Assembly (NCBI RefSeq): GCF_020520425.1
Contig: NC_079491.1
Location: 35,517,449-35,581,448 of the forward strand
Reading direction: 5' to 3'
Source: Spinacia oleracea
Taxonomy: Eukaryota > Streptophyta > Magnoliopsida > Caryophyllales > Amaranthaceae
Length of the DNA: 64,000 nt
How positions within the stretch are numbered: the stretch's first letter is position 1; the number at the start of each line of letters is the position of its first letter. This document shows positions 21,048-31,707 of this stretch, in pieces. The notes under the pieces are model-generated. The model was not told the origin of the DNA and made no database searches. It worked only from the letters and a program-made list of their open reading frames with translations. Position numbers and translations under genes: made by a program.

Positions 21048-22560
21048 TATGGGAAAAGTAAAAGTAGGATAAATTTACGTTGAAATCTACTATCCTTTTG
21101 TTCGTTATCATCTTTTTAAATATTTATCTTATCATTATGGGTAATATACACAGATAAATTTACGTTGAAATCTACTATCCTTTTCTTCGTTATCATCTTT
21201 TTTTTAGTATTGCGGCCTAATAAAAGGTCGTAGCTGATCATACAAAGTAATCTTAATATTCATCAAAATGACACTAAAGATTTACTTAATACTTAAATTA
21301 GGATGATGAGTTCGATTGGACAATTGAATATTTTCATATGTTAATCATATTATCATATCTTTCAAACTCTAAAGAATTGAGAATAGGTTAGTACTTAATT
21401 TGCATTTAGATGGTCTTCGATTTCTTGAGAGATTAGAGTTTGTCTAGTTGGATTTCGTTGCTGACTGTGTTTGTTGGTGGGGGTTGAATATTAAAAGAGA
21501 ATAAAAAGGGAATGTAATCGTTATTATTAAGGTAATTGAAATTACAATCACCACTAATTTTTTTTAATAACATCTAACTTTCAAAATTCTTGATGCAGGG
21601 CGATCTTGCGAGGTTGGTGTAATTTTCACACCTATATTGTGGTTTGTTGTGCCGGATATAAGACAACCTACTGGCACAAAATCGTTTTAAAATCGAACAA
21701 ATACAAATCGATTCCATAATAGACCTGAATTGAAATTGCCCGATCGAATTAAAACTGACTCGAACCTAAAATGAAAAATGATCAGATTTGACCCGAATTA
21801 AAAAGTGATATGAACATAAATAATGGCCCGACATTAACCATTCTCAACATGAACTGACCTGTCCATAATCGATCTGAACCCAAGCCAATGGCCCAATTTA
21901 ACAACCCTACATATAATTAAGGTTACAATGTGTTATCAATCTGAAATCTCAATTTAACAGATAGTCAACTGTTGCCACTCCAGTTTTGATCCCCAAGCTA
22001 AGATAAAGGCGTGCAAAAAACATAAATACTCCACTTGAATCGTTAAGAAGTACTCCGTACAAATTTCCAACAACCAATTCGATCTCGATCCTCATCCCAC
22101 CTGTTAGATTACAAAACTCCCGCAAGTAAACATTTAATAAACAAATTTGTTTGATAAGTGCTGGAAACATATTGGAAATAAATATAAAAATTCTAAAGTT
22201 AAGCACTTATTCCGGAATTAATGTTGGTGAGTTACTCAATTACGAAAGGTTATGATGCTTTAAGCTATACACCATATTTTTATCCGATAAGAAACGCAAG
22301 CAAATTATAGTACTCCGTACATGCTAACAACAACGACATATTAGAGTAATATAAAAAATTCGAAGACTACCTATCACACCGGAATTATTCTATTTTGTTT
22401 CGTGAAGTTTATATGTATATATATATATATACAAAAGGGTAGAATAAGTTTGTGGAATCTATGTTTATCATATTAAGTAGTCAATTATGTCAAGACTCTA
22501 ATATATTTATCTAATATTATTTATTTAATTAATTAATAATTTAATTATATGCGATGATGT
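21048..22560. other. remaining H1 sequence, no gene recognised
   Basis: Begins with two copies of the ~90-bp repeat (see 9885-10477). A minus-strand frame at 21949-22206 has no recognisable domain. Motifs such as 'tactccgtac' (near 22050 and 22310) recur. Confidence 0.35.
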
Positions 22561-22625
22561 GGAAATCCTACGTGGACGCTCCGAAATCTCTCCAAAAAAC
22601 TCCCCTTTATATATATATATATTAG

Positions 22626-22626
<1 letters not shown>
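22561..22626 (-). repeat. Helitron 5' end (H1)
   Basis: 'cctacgtggacgctc' followed by 'ctcccctttatatatata' and ending TTAGA|T. The right part of the Helitron at 62715-63374 has the same layout (cctacgtag..., then gcctcctttatatata), supporting this as a Helitron 5' terminus read on the minus strand. Confidence 0.5.
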
Positions 22627-22681
<55 letters not shown>

Positions 22682-22752
22682 TATTATTACTATTATTATT
22701 ATTATTATTATATTAGTAGTTCCTAGACTTTTCTTCTTCTTATTATTATTAA

Positions 22753-22787
<35 letters not shown>

Positions 22788-22812
22788 TATTATTATTATT
22801 ATTATTATTTTA
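22627..22812. repeat. (TTA)n microsatellite, two blocks
   Basis: TTA/ATT repeats at 22627-22711 and 22740-22810, separated by a short unique stretch. This is the presumed H1 target. Confidence 0.95.
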
Positions 22813-22862
22813 GTCCCATCCAGTTCTAATACATGAAAATACAAAAAGAACAAGGATTAATA

Positions 22863-23135
22863 CCTTGATTGCTTCTCCTGTGTTATGCCAATCCTGACCT
22901 CTGTTTCAAAAATCATACAATCTCCACATAAACGTGAAAAATAATCAAGAAGGCAACAAACAAAAAATGACATAAAAGAAGGGAATGAAGAATATCAAGT
23001 AGCAAATTAAGAAAATTATTAAACCTGCAACATAGTGCATGACGCTTTATATGAAAGCTCACACAAAGCGTGTAAAGGAACAGACTTTATTGCTCGGATA
23101 CCCAACATGATCCCTCTACACCAATCATGTATCAG
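22863..23135 (-). pseudogene. two unidentified exon-like segments
   Basis: Minus strand: a segment ending at about 23025 reads HDWCRGIMLGIRAIKSVPLH then ALCELSYKASCTMLQ before a GT, and a second at about 22902-22863 reads RGQDWHNTGEAIK before a GT. Both are open, end at donor-like GT and are on one strand, so they may belong to one gene into whose intron the TTA repeat and H1 were placed. I do not recognise the protein. Confidence 0.3.
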
Positions 23136-23244
23136 GTTTTAGTACTAGCAATTCATAATTGGTTAGCACGGAAGACAAAAGAATATGAAAAACATAGCAA
23201 TTTTGTGTAGAAACATAAAATGGCACAAAAATCACAATGAGAAA

Positions 23245-24061
23245 TGTTGGAAATAATGCAAAGAAAGAGTATTACCATATTGTGAAAATGTCCCACATTG
23301 GTAGAAATGAAAAGGAGGCTTTTCAAGTGGAGTATTTAAAGAAAATGACTTTGTCCCACATGGAAAGAAAACAAGCTTTTCCCTTTGTTTAAATATAGGG
23401 AAGTAATGTTTATACTTTGAAGTACTTCCCCAAGTGTTGTGGGCTAGAAGGGGGAATCCCCACGCGCGCCGCCGCTGCCCGGCCGGTTCGGTTCGTGTTC
23501 GTGGCACGTGCGCGGTGTGGTGGGGCCTCCTTTTTGGGCCAAGTCGTAGCTGACGGTCCAGTCTTTATGAGGCCGGTCAGTTACGTAGCTCACTCCACAA
23601 TCGTAACGGTCGTATTTATTACGTCCCTTGATTTTCGCTTCCGTTTTAATTACTCAAATCAATTCTGATTTTCAGTTATCAAAAGTTTTATTACATGATC
23701 AATTCTGATCAGCGGTTACAGGTGTTTTAATTACCCAATTAAATGTTAATTTTCGGTTACAAAATCTTAGTGGCTTTATAATCTGTTTGGGGATCAGTTT
23801 TGAAAGCACACCGAAAATCAAACTCTCTTTACTCCTATTCTGAGCATTATTGTGAATTCCATGTTTCTTCTTAGTTGAGTGCACATTTTGGAGAGACGCT
23901 GTGTAAAATCTTGGGGGGCAACGCCTTTTCCGATTGCACCATAGTCGGGGCGAATTTTGCTTCTAAGACAGTGTTTCGTAACACGTCACAGATTTATTTA
24001 CATCAAATATTCGGCCCACATTTTATTAACATTTTCGGATTTTACAGTCTCATTTCCTACA
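23245..24061. mobile_element. solo LTR (817 bp)
   Basis: Starts TGTTGGAAATAATGC and ends TTTCCTACA, flanked on both sides by AGAAA (23240-23244 and 24062-24066), a 5-bp target duplication. No internal region is present, so it is a solo LTR left by recombination between two LTRs. The start and end resemble the copia-B LTR (TGAAGGAAATAATG...CCTAACA). It includes the GC-rich stretch at about 23460-23540. Confidence 0.8.
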
Positions 24062-24066
24062 AGAAA

Positions 24067-24593
24067 TACCTTTGGCCTTTTAGAATTATAATTTTGAAAA
24101 TTGCGAGTTTTTTTCTTTTTTTCTTCATTGTGTTGTGCTTTGATGTCTAATTCTTCGTGGAAATGACTCAATTTTATAGCAAGAAAAGCAATAAGAAATC
24201 GGGTAAATTGTGTTTTTTTTCTTTTGCAAAAAATTGGAACGTACTGATTTCTTTCTTTTTTGTCAAGATTTTATTTCCTAATGATGATGCTGATTTTATT
24301 TCCAACAGTAGATGATTGTATTATTAGTGTGTATTCATTTATTCCTTTCAGTAATGTAATAATTTCACTAATTAGGTATAGAATCAATTATATCAAAGAA
24401 TGATTTAATAATTTGATTTATTACTACTGCTACATCCACTTTTCCGAGTTCTACGCAGTTACTGTAGCAACACAAACCAAGGAAAATTCAAATGGGATAC
24501 CACACAAGTGGGTACTTTTGCTTTAAGGTAATAGATGCAGAAACTAGAAAAATAATTAAATATTGGGTCCTATAAAGTGGGGTGAGAAGTTAT
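24067..24593. other. intergenic, nothing recognised
   Basis: AT-rich DNA between the solo LTR and the CACTA element; no coding or structural feature supported. Confidence 0.4.
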
Positions 24594-24596
24594 ATT

Positions 24597-24840
24597 CACT
24601 AGTAGAAAAAACCCCTGTTGCACCCCCCTTGTTGCAGCGTACATGCATTAATATGCTTCAACAACCAGTCGGTCAACGCGGGTCAAACCCTTTAAAGAGT
24701 TGTTGCAGCGTACAATTTAATTGTTCCTTGCAAAAACGCTTGTTGCAGCGTACATTTTAAAAGCCCCCTGCAATAGCTCGTTTTTGTTGCAGCGTACACT
24801 TTAAAAGCCCCTGCAATAACCGGATAAAAAAAAAATTCGC
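24597..24840. repeat. left TIR and subterminal repeats of CACTA
   Basis: TIR 24597-24622, then GTTGCAGCGTACA at about 24634, 24702, 24742 and 24787 plus degenerate copies. In CACTA elements such subterminal motifs bind the element-encoded TNPA-type protein. Confidence 0.9.
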
Positions 24841-25250
24841 TGCAATATTGATTGAATAACTAATTCAGAACAAATATAGAATCTCACAATCTTATTTCTC
24901 GCGCTGAACTCTCTCTTCTTCGCTGGGCTTTCCCTGCGTCGTCCCCACAAAAAAAGAAAAAAAAAACTTTCCCTGCGTCGTCAATCTAGCTTCCTCATCG
25001 GTGGTTCTGGCCTCCTCGCCAATCTCCGGTGGGTCTCTTTTCTCGCCTCCTCTCCTGTCGCCACCTGTTGGCTTGATTGGCCGGTGGTTCCAAGGAAAAA
25101 CAAAGCTGCTCGCGCCGGTAATTCCAAGAAAGAAAATTGCTTGCGTCCTGTTTTCCGTCAACCTCCTTGCTATGGCTAGTAATCTTTGTTGTCCCTTCTT
25201 TTAGGTTTGTTCAATTTGTTTATCTGATTTTCGTTTCAAAAAATAGGATT
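24841..25250. other. CACTA interior, no gene recognised
   Basis: Pyrimidine-rich sequence resembling a plant 5' UTR (ctctctcttcttcgctgggc). A short frame near 25170 encodes MASNLCCPFF then a stop. Possibly captured upstream sequence of the reductase gene; not proven. Confidence 0.3.
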
Positions 25251-25401
25251 TATTCAATGCGTTTTTAGGGTTCTGTGCTTTTGTTCAATTCGTTTTTAGG
25301 GTTTGTTCAATTCGTTTGTTCAATTCCTTTTTAGGGTTCAACTCGTTTGTTCAATTCGTTTTTCGGGTTTGTTGAATTCGTTTGTTCAACTCGTTTTAGG
25401 G
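25251..25401. repeat. short minisatellite, TTTGTTCAATTCGTTTTTAGGG
   Basis: Four to six imperfect copies of a 'tttgttcaattcgtttttaggg' unit immediately before the reductase exon. Confidence 0.7.
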
Positions 25402-26360
25402 TTGTTCTTGAAGATGGATATGCCGAAGACATCAGATGCTCCTTACCAGCTTCATTATCCGGCTTATGATAGCAAGACTGATGCAGCTGGTGAGAAGCGG
25501 ACAGTGGAGGTGGATGTTGTGATTAGAGCTGATGGGGCCAATTCCCGGGTTGCTAATTCTATTTCTGCTAGGGATTATGAGTATGCTATTGCCTTTCAGG
25601 TTAGGTTGATTTATTGTTTTAAGACCTCAATTCTTATAAGATTTTATCTGTATAAAACCTTGACCACAATTAATACTTATTATGATTAACATTGTCAATA
25701 GCCTTGAATATGACCAGGCCAAAAGTGAACCAAATTTAAACCATATGACTTATTATCCGAATTAAATATATGAGCCGAATCGCAACCAATTGGACTGACT
25801 TAATTGGCATCTAGACTTTTAAACTTTGTAGTAAGAAACAAGTAGATGAAGTCAAAACTTCTTGTTGGTTTTTGTCTTGGATTAATTATAGTTGGTAGTA
25901 TTACTACTTGTAAATTTTTGAGTAAAAATATGTATTGTGGACGTTTTGATTTTGGATATTAAGCTAGAATTGAACTTACCATGTCTAAAGCATAATTGTT
26001 GAACATCTTTGTTGCTACAAGTTGATATATGTATTAAAATTAGTTACTTAATTAGTTGTTGGTGGCTGGTAAATATAGATAATCTACTTGTGATAAAATG
26101 GATGATTGGAAGGTTATATCAGGTTGTCCTAATCCATTTGGCTAACCAACAACATTTGATCGAAAATGAAAAATGACCCTGCCCTTAATAAGTGGGAAAT
26201 GGTCTTATGTAACTAAAATGCTGTTTAACTTGAATTAATTATAACAAGAGGCAATTTGGAAGAGTAGTAGAGTTATATTTGATATCTTCTTTTTAAGGAA
26301 CGTATCCGGATACCTGATGCAAAGATGACCTATTATGAGAACCTAGCTGAACCCGAATGA
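25402..26360 (+). pseudogene. geranylgeranyl diphosphate reductase (CHLP-like) fragment
   Basis: Two plus-strand exon pieces. 25402-25599 encodes LFLKMDMPKTSDAPYQLHYP then GEKRTVEVDVVIRADGANSR and YEYAIAFQ, ending at a GT donor. After a ~700-bp intron, 26298 onward encodes ERIRIPDAKMTYYENLAE, then leaves the family pattern and stops at 26360. This matches the central part of plastid CHLP, which reduces the geranylgeranyl chain for chlorophyll, tocopherol and phylloquinone synthesis. The conserved flavin-site GADGANSR is RADGANSR here. N-terminal FAD-binding and C-terminal parts are missing, so this is a captured, non-functional fragment. Confidence 0.88.
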
Positions 26361-26541
26361 ATTTTACCTCTCGTCTAGGAATGGATATTTTTATTTCAAT
26401 ATGATGCTCTAGTTTGTTCTGAATATCTACTGGGGTATCCTTGGCGAATTATGTATTTGGTAGTTTTTTCGATTCGCGTGTTTCCTCATTCCATTTCTCT
26501 CTCCTTGATGCTGCTGCTGTTTGTGTGCTCTGATCTTGGAG

Positions 26542-26674
26542 ATGGGGAGACCTCTTTGCTGCGATGAGGCCAATGTCAAGAAAGGCCTCTGGACACCAGA
26601 AGAAGATGCTAAGATACTTGCATATGTAGCTAACCATGGAGTCGGTAATTGGACTCAGGTTCCTAAGAAAGCAG
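26542..26674 (+). pseudogene. R2R3-MYB exon 1 fragment (TDF1/MYB35-like)
   Basis: An exon of 133 nt, the usual length of R2R3-MYB exon 1, from ATG at 26542 to a GT donor at 26675. It reads MGRPLCCDEANVKKGLWTPE, then EDAKILAYVANHGVGNWTQV and PKKAG, i.e. most of the R2 repeat with its first two tryptophans. The start and the VANHGVGNW stretch resemble the TDF1/MYB35 group, regulators of tapetum development. Exon 2 (LNRCGKSCRLRW-type) is not found on either side of the insertions, so the gene is incomplete. The small copia element lies in what was its first intron or flanking sequence. The subgroup assignment is moderate. Confidence 0.85.
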
Positions 26675-26847
26675 GTAACGCCTTGCCCTTCAGGGATTAC
26701 TTTTACACTATATGCTGTCTTCGTTTTACTTCACAATTTCTCATATAAGAAACTTCCATTTGATACCAGTACAGACCTGAATGGTATATTGGTACCCTCT
26801 GGCCAGTATTTCAGAGAAAAGCATCTGAAAAGAATGTTAGTCCTATG

Positions 26848-27070
26848 TGTTAGAATAAATGTAAATAATCTTGGTAAATATTATAATTGATAGAGTGTAT
26901 CAATTAGAATAATTAGAATATCGTGATTGAGAGATTGTATCATAATTAGAATATTGTGATTGAGAGAATCACTCCATAACAGTAGCAATCAATCACGTAT
27001 CTTTAGCCAAGATATTATGTATATAAGCATAGTTTGTAATATTGATTAATCAAGGAAATATCTTCTTTCA
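26848..27070 (+). repeat. 5' LTR of small copia
   Basis: TGTTAGAATAAATG...CTTCTTTCA, 223 bp, identical by eye to 29779-30001. Confidence 0.95.
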
Positions 27071-27085
27071 TGGTATCAGTTAGCC
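27071..27085 (+). promoter_or_regulatory. primer binding site (tRNA-iMet)
   Basis: TGGTATCAGTTAGCC directly after the 5' LTR, close to the initiator-Met tRNA complement. Confidence 0.85.
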
Positions 27086-27174
27086 TAGGGCAAAATCACT
27101 TCATCTCTTTCATCCTCTCTTCCGCCGTGCCCTAAGCTCTCCTTTCTCACCTCCGCCCACTCTTCCTGTCAGCC

Positions 27175-29784
27175 ATGTCTGACACAAAATCGTCCTTCCA
27201 TCCCGCTCTTGCGGTCTCCAACATCAAGAACAACATTCCCATCGTTCTTGAAATGGAAAATGTCCAATATGCGACATGGGCGGAGTTATTCAAGATTCAC
27301 GCACGTTCAAACAAGGTACTCCATCACATTGTCACACCAGAACACGGCACGGTCAAGACACCGTCCACTGACGATGAGAAGGAGCTTTGGTCCACACTCG
27401 ACGCAACGGTCTTACAGTGGATTTATTCCACCATCTCCACCGACCTCTTGCAAACTATTATTGAACCCGACTCAACGGCAATGGAAGCTTGGGGTAGGTT
27501 GCGTGACATATTCCAAGACAACAAAAACTCTCGTGCCGTCACTCTTGAGCAGAAATTTTCCCACACCTCTATGGAAGATTTCCCGAATGCTTCGGCTTAC
27601 TGTCAAAGGCTCAAGGAGTTAGCTGATCAACTGAAGAACGTCGGAGCACCGGTAAGTAATGACCGTTTGGTTCTTCAATTAGTTGCAGGACTCACCGAAG
27701 CCTATAATGGCGTCGGCACCTTGCTGCGACAGAGCAACCCTTTGCCTCCTTTCTACCAGGCTCGATCAATGCTCACACTGGAGGAAGCGGGATTGGCCAA
27801 AAAGGCCGCCATAGGAGCTCCTTGCGCCATGGTTGCAGCCGCGCCCAGGGATGCTGATGATGCTCCACCTTCACCAAGATGTAGTGATTCAGCTTATACA
27901 CCTCATACATCTCATGTGCAGCCCAGCCCACAATCAATTACACCATCCAGCCCACCAAGTCAGCAAACCCCAATATTACCCATCACCCCTGGCAGTCCTC
28001 TTACTGGGCCCAATCTAGACACACAGGCCCACTCCCCTGCAAACCTCATGAACTGCCCAGCAACAGAAGGGCCAGCACGACCTTCTCCCAGCCCAACACG
28101 GGAACAACCCAATCCACTTCTGCCCATCCAACCTCAAACATCTGAAGCTACTAGACCGGTTACTCGTAGTCAACGGGGGATATTTAAACCAAAAGCCCAT
28201 TTTAATTTACACTCTTGTGTTGGTAAATCCCCTTTACCCCGTAACCCGGTGTCGGCCCTCCGTGACCCGAATTGGAAAATGGCTATGGATGATGAATATA
28301 ATGCTCTTATTGCAAATAAGACGTGGGAATTGGTGCCCCGTCCACCTAATGTTAATGTGATTCGATCTATGTGGATATTTACTCATAAGGAAAAATTTGA
28401 TGGTTCCTTTGAGAGGCATAAAGCCCGTCTTGTAGGTGATGGTGCAGGTCAACAGGTTGGCGTGGATTGTGGCGAGACTTTCAGTCCGGTGGTCAAACCG
28501 GCCACAATTCGCATTGTGCTTAGTATTGCTCTCTCTAAAGCATGGTCCATCCATCAACTGGACGTAAAAAATGCCTTTTTACATGGTGACCTCAAGGAGA
28601 CCGTCTATATGCACCAACCATTGGGGTTCAAAGACTCCCGTTTTCCTCATCATGTGTGTTTGTTGAAAAAGTCTCTGTATGGGCTCAAACAAGCACCTCG
28701 GGCTTGGTACAAAAGGTTTGCAGACTATGTCACTTCCCTTGGCTTTTCTAATAGCAAAGCAGATCAATCATTGTTCATATACAGTAAAGGCAAGTCCATT
28801 GCTTACATTTTGCTTTATGTGGATGATATAATTTTAACAGCATCGTCTGATGAACTTCGCAAGTCTATCATTTCTCTCCTCAGCTCGGAGTTTGCAATGA
28901 AAGACTTGGGGCAGTTAAGTTATTTTCTGGGTATTGCTGTCACTCACCATGCAGGTGGTCTATTCTTATCTCAAAGAAAGTATGCATCAGAGATTATTGA
29001 ACGAGCTGGCATGTCGGCCTGTAAGCCATCTCCCACACCGGTTGATACTAAACCGAAGATGAGTGCCAAGACAAGTCCACCATGCGACGACCCATCTCAC
29101 TATCGCAGTCTTGCTGGAGCACTTCAATATCTCACTTTTACGAGGCCCGATATCACCTATGCCGTACAACAAGTCTGCTTATTTATGCATGATCCGAGAG
29201 AAGAACACATGCATGCCCTCAAGCGAATAGTGCGCTACATTAAGGGCACTATTGATCATGGCTTACAACTATATCCTTCTTCGATTTCAGCTCTCGTTTC
29301 TTACACTGATGCGGATTGGGGTGGATGTCCGGATACCCGACGATCGACGTCTGGATATTGTGTATTTCTCGGTGATAACCTGGTCTCTTGGTCTGCTAAA
29401 AGGCAAGCTACTTTATCTCGTTCTAGTGCTGAGGCAGAGTACCGCGGAGTTGCAAATGTAGTTTCCGAATCATGTTGGTTACGTAATCTTTTATTGGAGC
29501 TTCTTTGTCCCATTCAGAAAGCTACATTGGTCTATTGTGATAATGTTAGTGCGATTTATTTATCCGGCAATCCAGTCCAACATCAGCGCACTAAACATAT
29601 TGAGATGGATATTCATTTTGTACGTGAAAAGGTTGCTCGCGGACATGTACGTGTTTTACATGTGCCATCTCGATACCAGATAGCAGACATCTTTACTAAG
29701 GGGCTTCCCTTGGTATTATTTGAAGACTTTCGGGACAGTCTCAGCGTTCGCCAACCTCCCGCTTCGACTGAGGGGGTATGTTAG
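27175..29784 (+). CDS. gag-RT-RNase H fusion polyprotein, 869 aa
   Basis: One uninterrupted frame from ATG at 27175; the stop (29782-29784) falls in the first bases of the 3' LTR. Residues ~1-230 are a copia gag (UBN2 type: [20 protein letters not shown], later [18 protein letters not shown]). Residues ~230-330 are a Pro/Ser-rich linker. RT follows with [12 protein letters not shown] and YVDD (near residue 549), then RNase H with [18 protein letters not shown] and [11 protein letters not shown]. The zinc knuckle, DSG-type protease and HHCC/DDE integrase expected between gag and RT are absent, making it several hundred residues shorter than normal copia polyproteins (about 1300-1500 aa). RT motifs fit the Ale/Retrofit group. 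Confidence 0.93.
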   Translation: MSDTKSSFHPALAVSNIKNNIPIVLEMENVQYATWAELFKIHARSNKVLHHIVTPEHGTVKTPSTDDEKELWSTLDATVLQWIYSTISTDLLQTIIEPDSTAMEAWGRLRDIFQDNKNSRAVTLEQKFSHTSMEDFPNASAYCQRLKELADQLKNVGAPVSNDRLVLQLVAGLTEAYNGVGTLLRQSNPLPPFYQARSMLTLEEAGLAKKAAIGAPCAMVAAAPRDADDAPPSPRCSDSAYTPHTSHVQPSPQSITPSSPPSQQTPILPITPGSPLTGPNLDTQAHSPANLMNCPATEGPARPSPSPTREQPNPLLPIQPQTSEATRPVTRSQRGIFKPKAHFNLHSCVGKSPLPRNPVSALRDPNWKMAMDDEYNALIANKTWELVPRPPNVNVIRSMWIFTHKEKFDGSFERHKARLVGDGAGQQVGVDCGETFSPVVKPATIRIVLSIALSKAWSIHQLDVKNAFLHGDLKETVYMHQPLGFKDSRFPHHVCLLKKSLYGLKQAPRAWYKRFADYVTSLGFSNSKADQSLFIYSKGKSIAYILLYVDDIILTASSDELRKSIISLLSSEFAMKDLGQLSYFLGIAVTHHAGGLFLSQRKYASEIIERAGMSACKPSPTPVDTKPKMSAKTSPPCDDPSHYRSLAGALQYLTFTRPDITYAVQQVCLFMHDPREEHMHALKRIVRYIKGTIDHGLQLYPSSISALVSYTDADWGGCPDTRRSTSGYCVFLGDNLVSWSAKRQATLSRSSAEAEYRGVANVVSESCWLRNLLLELLCPIQKATLVYCDNVSAIYLSGNPVQHQRTKHIEMDIHFVREKVARGHVRVLHVPSRYQIADIFTKGLPLVLFEDFRDSLSVRQPPASTEGVC

Positions 29785-30001
29785 AATAAATGTAAATAAT
29801 CTTGGTAAATATTATAATTGATAGAGTGTATCAATTAGAATAATTAGAATATCGTGATTGAGAGATTGTATCATAATTAGAATATTGTGATTGAGAGAAT
29901 CACTCCATAACAGTAGCAATCAATCACGTATCTTTAGCCAAGATATTATGTATATAAGCATAGTTTGTAATATTGATTAATCAAGGAAATATCTTCTTTC
30001 A
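29779..30001 (+). repeat. 3' LTR of small copia
   Basis: Identical by eye to the 5' LTR; it begins within the last codons of the ORF. Confidence 0.95.
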
Positions 30002-30006
30002 CTATG

Positions 30007-30307
30007 AGTTTCTCTTTACTATGTTGTGTGTACTGATTGTTGAATACTTTTGTTGTCGAAAAGTGATTCAAACACTTGAATTGATTTTCGCACTACGACC
30101 TATGAGTCTTGCACATAAAACTGCTCTCACCGTGTGAGTGCCAAAATCAAAATTTGATGTCACTCTCTTGCATTGTCAGTTTATGCTGTGTTCTAAGATT
30201 ATAATCTCAGGGTCTAGACTATTTGTTTTGATATTCCTCTGTACTCTAGTTCTGTTGTGATAAATTCACTTCTCCAACTCTTTGTTTGTGTAAATGCAGT
30301 CTGACAT
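30007..30307. other. CACTA interior between two copia insertions
   Basis: Intron-like sequence ending in 'tttgtgtaaatgcag', a good acceptor, a few bases before the copia-B target site. Any exon beginning there would have been split by copia-B; I could not identify one. Confidence 0.35.
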
Positions 30308-30312
30308 ATCTT

Positions 30313-31692
30313 TGAAGGAAATAATGTCCTTGGTCCAAGTATGCATTCAATGTTAAGTCTAATAAATGCGGTTCAGTATTAATTAACAAGTTAATAATTC
30401 AGTGAGATCAAGTGAGCTGAATGCCTGGCTAGAGGCCGCTTCAGTTCAAGTGGAATTAATGATATTAATCCACAACTTACTCTTGACTGAACCCGTAGGG
30501 TCACACAAATAGTACGTAAACGGATCAAGTATTTAATGGCATTAAATACTCCATCTATGGATATTCGGAATCGACGGATCTTGGTTCCAGTGGGAGCTGA
30601 GATCGTCAAAGCCAAGCAAATGAATACTCCGGAAACGATGATATTGCCGGAAACGGAAATATGGATCGTATCGGAAATATAAATATTATCCAAGTCGTAG
30701 ATGTTGCCGGAAACGGAAACATGGTACGCATCGGAAAATATTATCGGAAATAGAAATATTGCCGGAATCGGAAATATTGCCGGAAACGGAAATATTGTCT
30801 GAATCGGAAATATTATCGGAATCGGAAAATAATTCCGGAAACGGAAATATTAAATATTTGTTCGAAACGGAAATTAATTCCGGAATCGGAAATATTAAAT
30901 ATTGTTCGTATCGGAAATGAATTCCGGAATCGAGAATTTAATCGGAAGCGCATCGTACGAATTAGCATCGGACGAGGCCTTCCAGACGAAGGCCCAGCAC
31001 AAAGCCGGGGCCATCGCCCAGCAAGCCAAGCGCAACAACCACACGCCAAGCATGCGACCAGGCCCAGCGCAAAAGCCAGGCCCAGCCGAAGCTTGGGCGC
31101 GCGCGCGGGGCTGCGACGAGTGGGCTGGCGCTGTGCGTGGGCCGCAAGGCCTGCGTGCGGTGCTAGCGTATTACTCGAAGTGTGTTACTCGAATCCTAAA
31201 GCGTATAGAATTCGTTTAATGATTAAATTCCTAATCCTAAAAGATAAATTAATTAAATAAGAGTTCCACTAGGATTCTAATTTAATTAATTCGTATCCTA
31301 GTAGGATTCCAATTCTCTTTCCATACCCCTATAAATATGTGGCCTGGGTTCACAATTTATAACGAGTTTTCAAGTATTCAAAGTGAGTTTTTGAGAGAAA
31401 AATTCAGTCACATACCTTGCCTAAAAGTGCCGAAATTATTAGTACCTTAAGGGCGATTCTAGTCGGTCAATCTTAAGGCGGATCCGGACGTGCTGTGGAC
31501 TATCTACGGAGGGACGACACTTGGAGTTCTAAAGACTTGTTCTTGTTCGGTTCGGGCGCAGCTAGGGAAGGCACGCAACAAAGAGTATGCTTCTAAACTA
31601 TGCTATATGATTATGTGTAAATAATATGTATTCCTGGCTTAATGGTTGTTTCCGCATGATTTATGAATTGTCATATGTATCATAACCTAACA
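30313..31692 (+). repeat. 5' LTR of copia-B
   Basis: TGAAGGAAATAATG...CCTAACA. U3 contains the CGGAAACGGAAATATT-type repeats (about 30620-30930) and a GC-rich block (30960-31165). TATAAATA lies at 31330-31337. Confidence 0.97.
31330..31337 (+). promoter_or_regulatory. TATA box of copia-B 5' LTR
   Basis: TATAAATA preceded by 'ccataccccc'-like sequence, repeated at 40375-40382 in the 3' LTR. Confidence 0.65.
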
Positions 31693-31693
31693 G

Positions 31694-31707
31694 TGGTATC
31701 ACGAGCC
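31694..31707 (+). promoter_or_regulatory. copia-B primer binding site
   Basis: TGGTATCACGAGCC one base after the LTR, same variant as in copia-A. Confidence 0.88.

Larger units (their letters stand above)
9440..22626 (-). mobile_element. candidate outer Helitron (H1), minus strand
   Basis: The left end reads, on the minus strand, a CCGTGC-GCACGG hairpin (9453-9467) followed after about nine bases by CTAG and then T, the textbook Helitron 3' end. The right end reads TCTAATATATATATATATAA (minus strand from 22626), a typical Helitron 5' end, preceded by A. Both flanks are TTA microsatellite (9428-9439 and 22627 onward), so removing 9440-22626 restores an uninterrupted TTA run with an A|T insertion point. 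No Rep/helicase gene is present, so it is non-autonomous. Excluding the nested H2 it is about 2.6 kb. Pairing of these two ends is inference; other pairings are possible. Confidence 0.5.
26848..30001 (+). mobile_element. small Ty1-copia element (Ale-like) lacking PR and IN
   Basis: Complete element of 3154 bp with 223-bp LTRs (26848-27070 and 29779-30001) that I read as identical, flanked by CTATG on both sides (26843-26847 and 30002-30006). Primer binding site follows the 5' LTR directly; a GAGGGGGTA polypurine tract precedes the 3' LTR. The single ORF (27175-29784) fuses gag to RT-RNase H without protease or integrase. Identical LTRs mean a very recent insertion, so the deleted form itself was probably mobilised by enzymes supplied by a relative. 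Confidence 0.95.

Noticed and set aside
28015-29513. Antisense frames within the small copia ORF
   Set aside because: Shadows of the plus-strand gag-RT frame.
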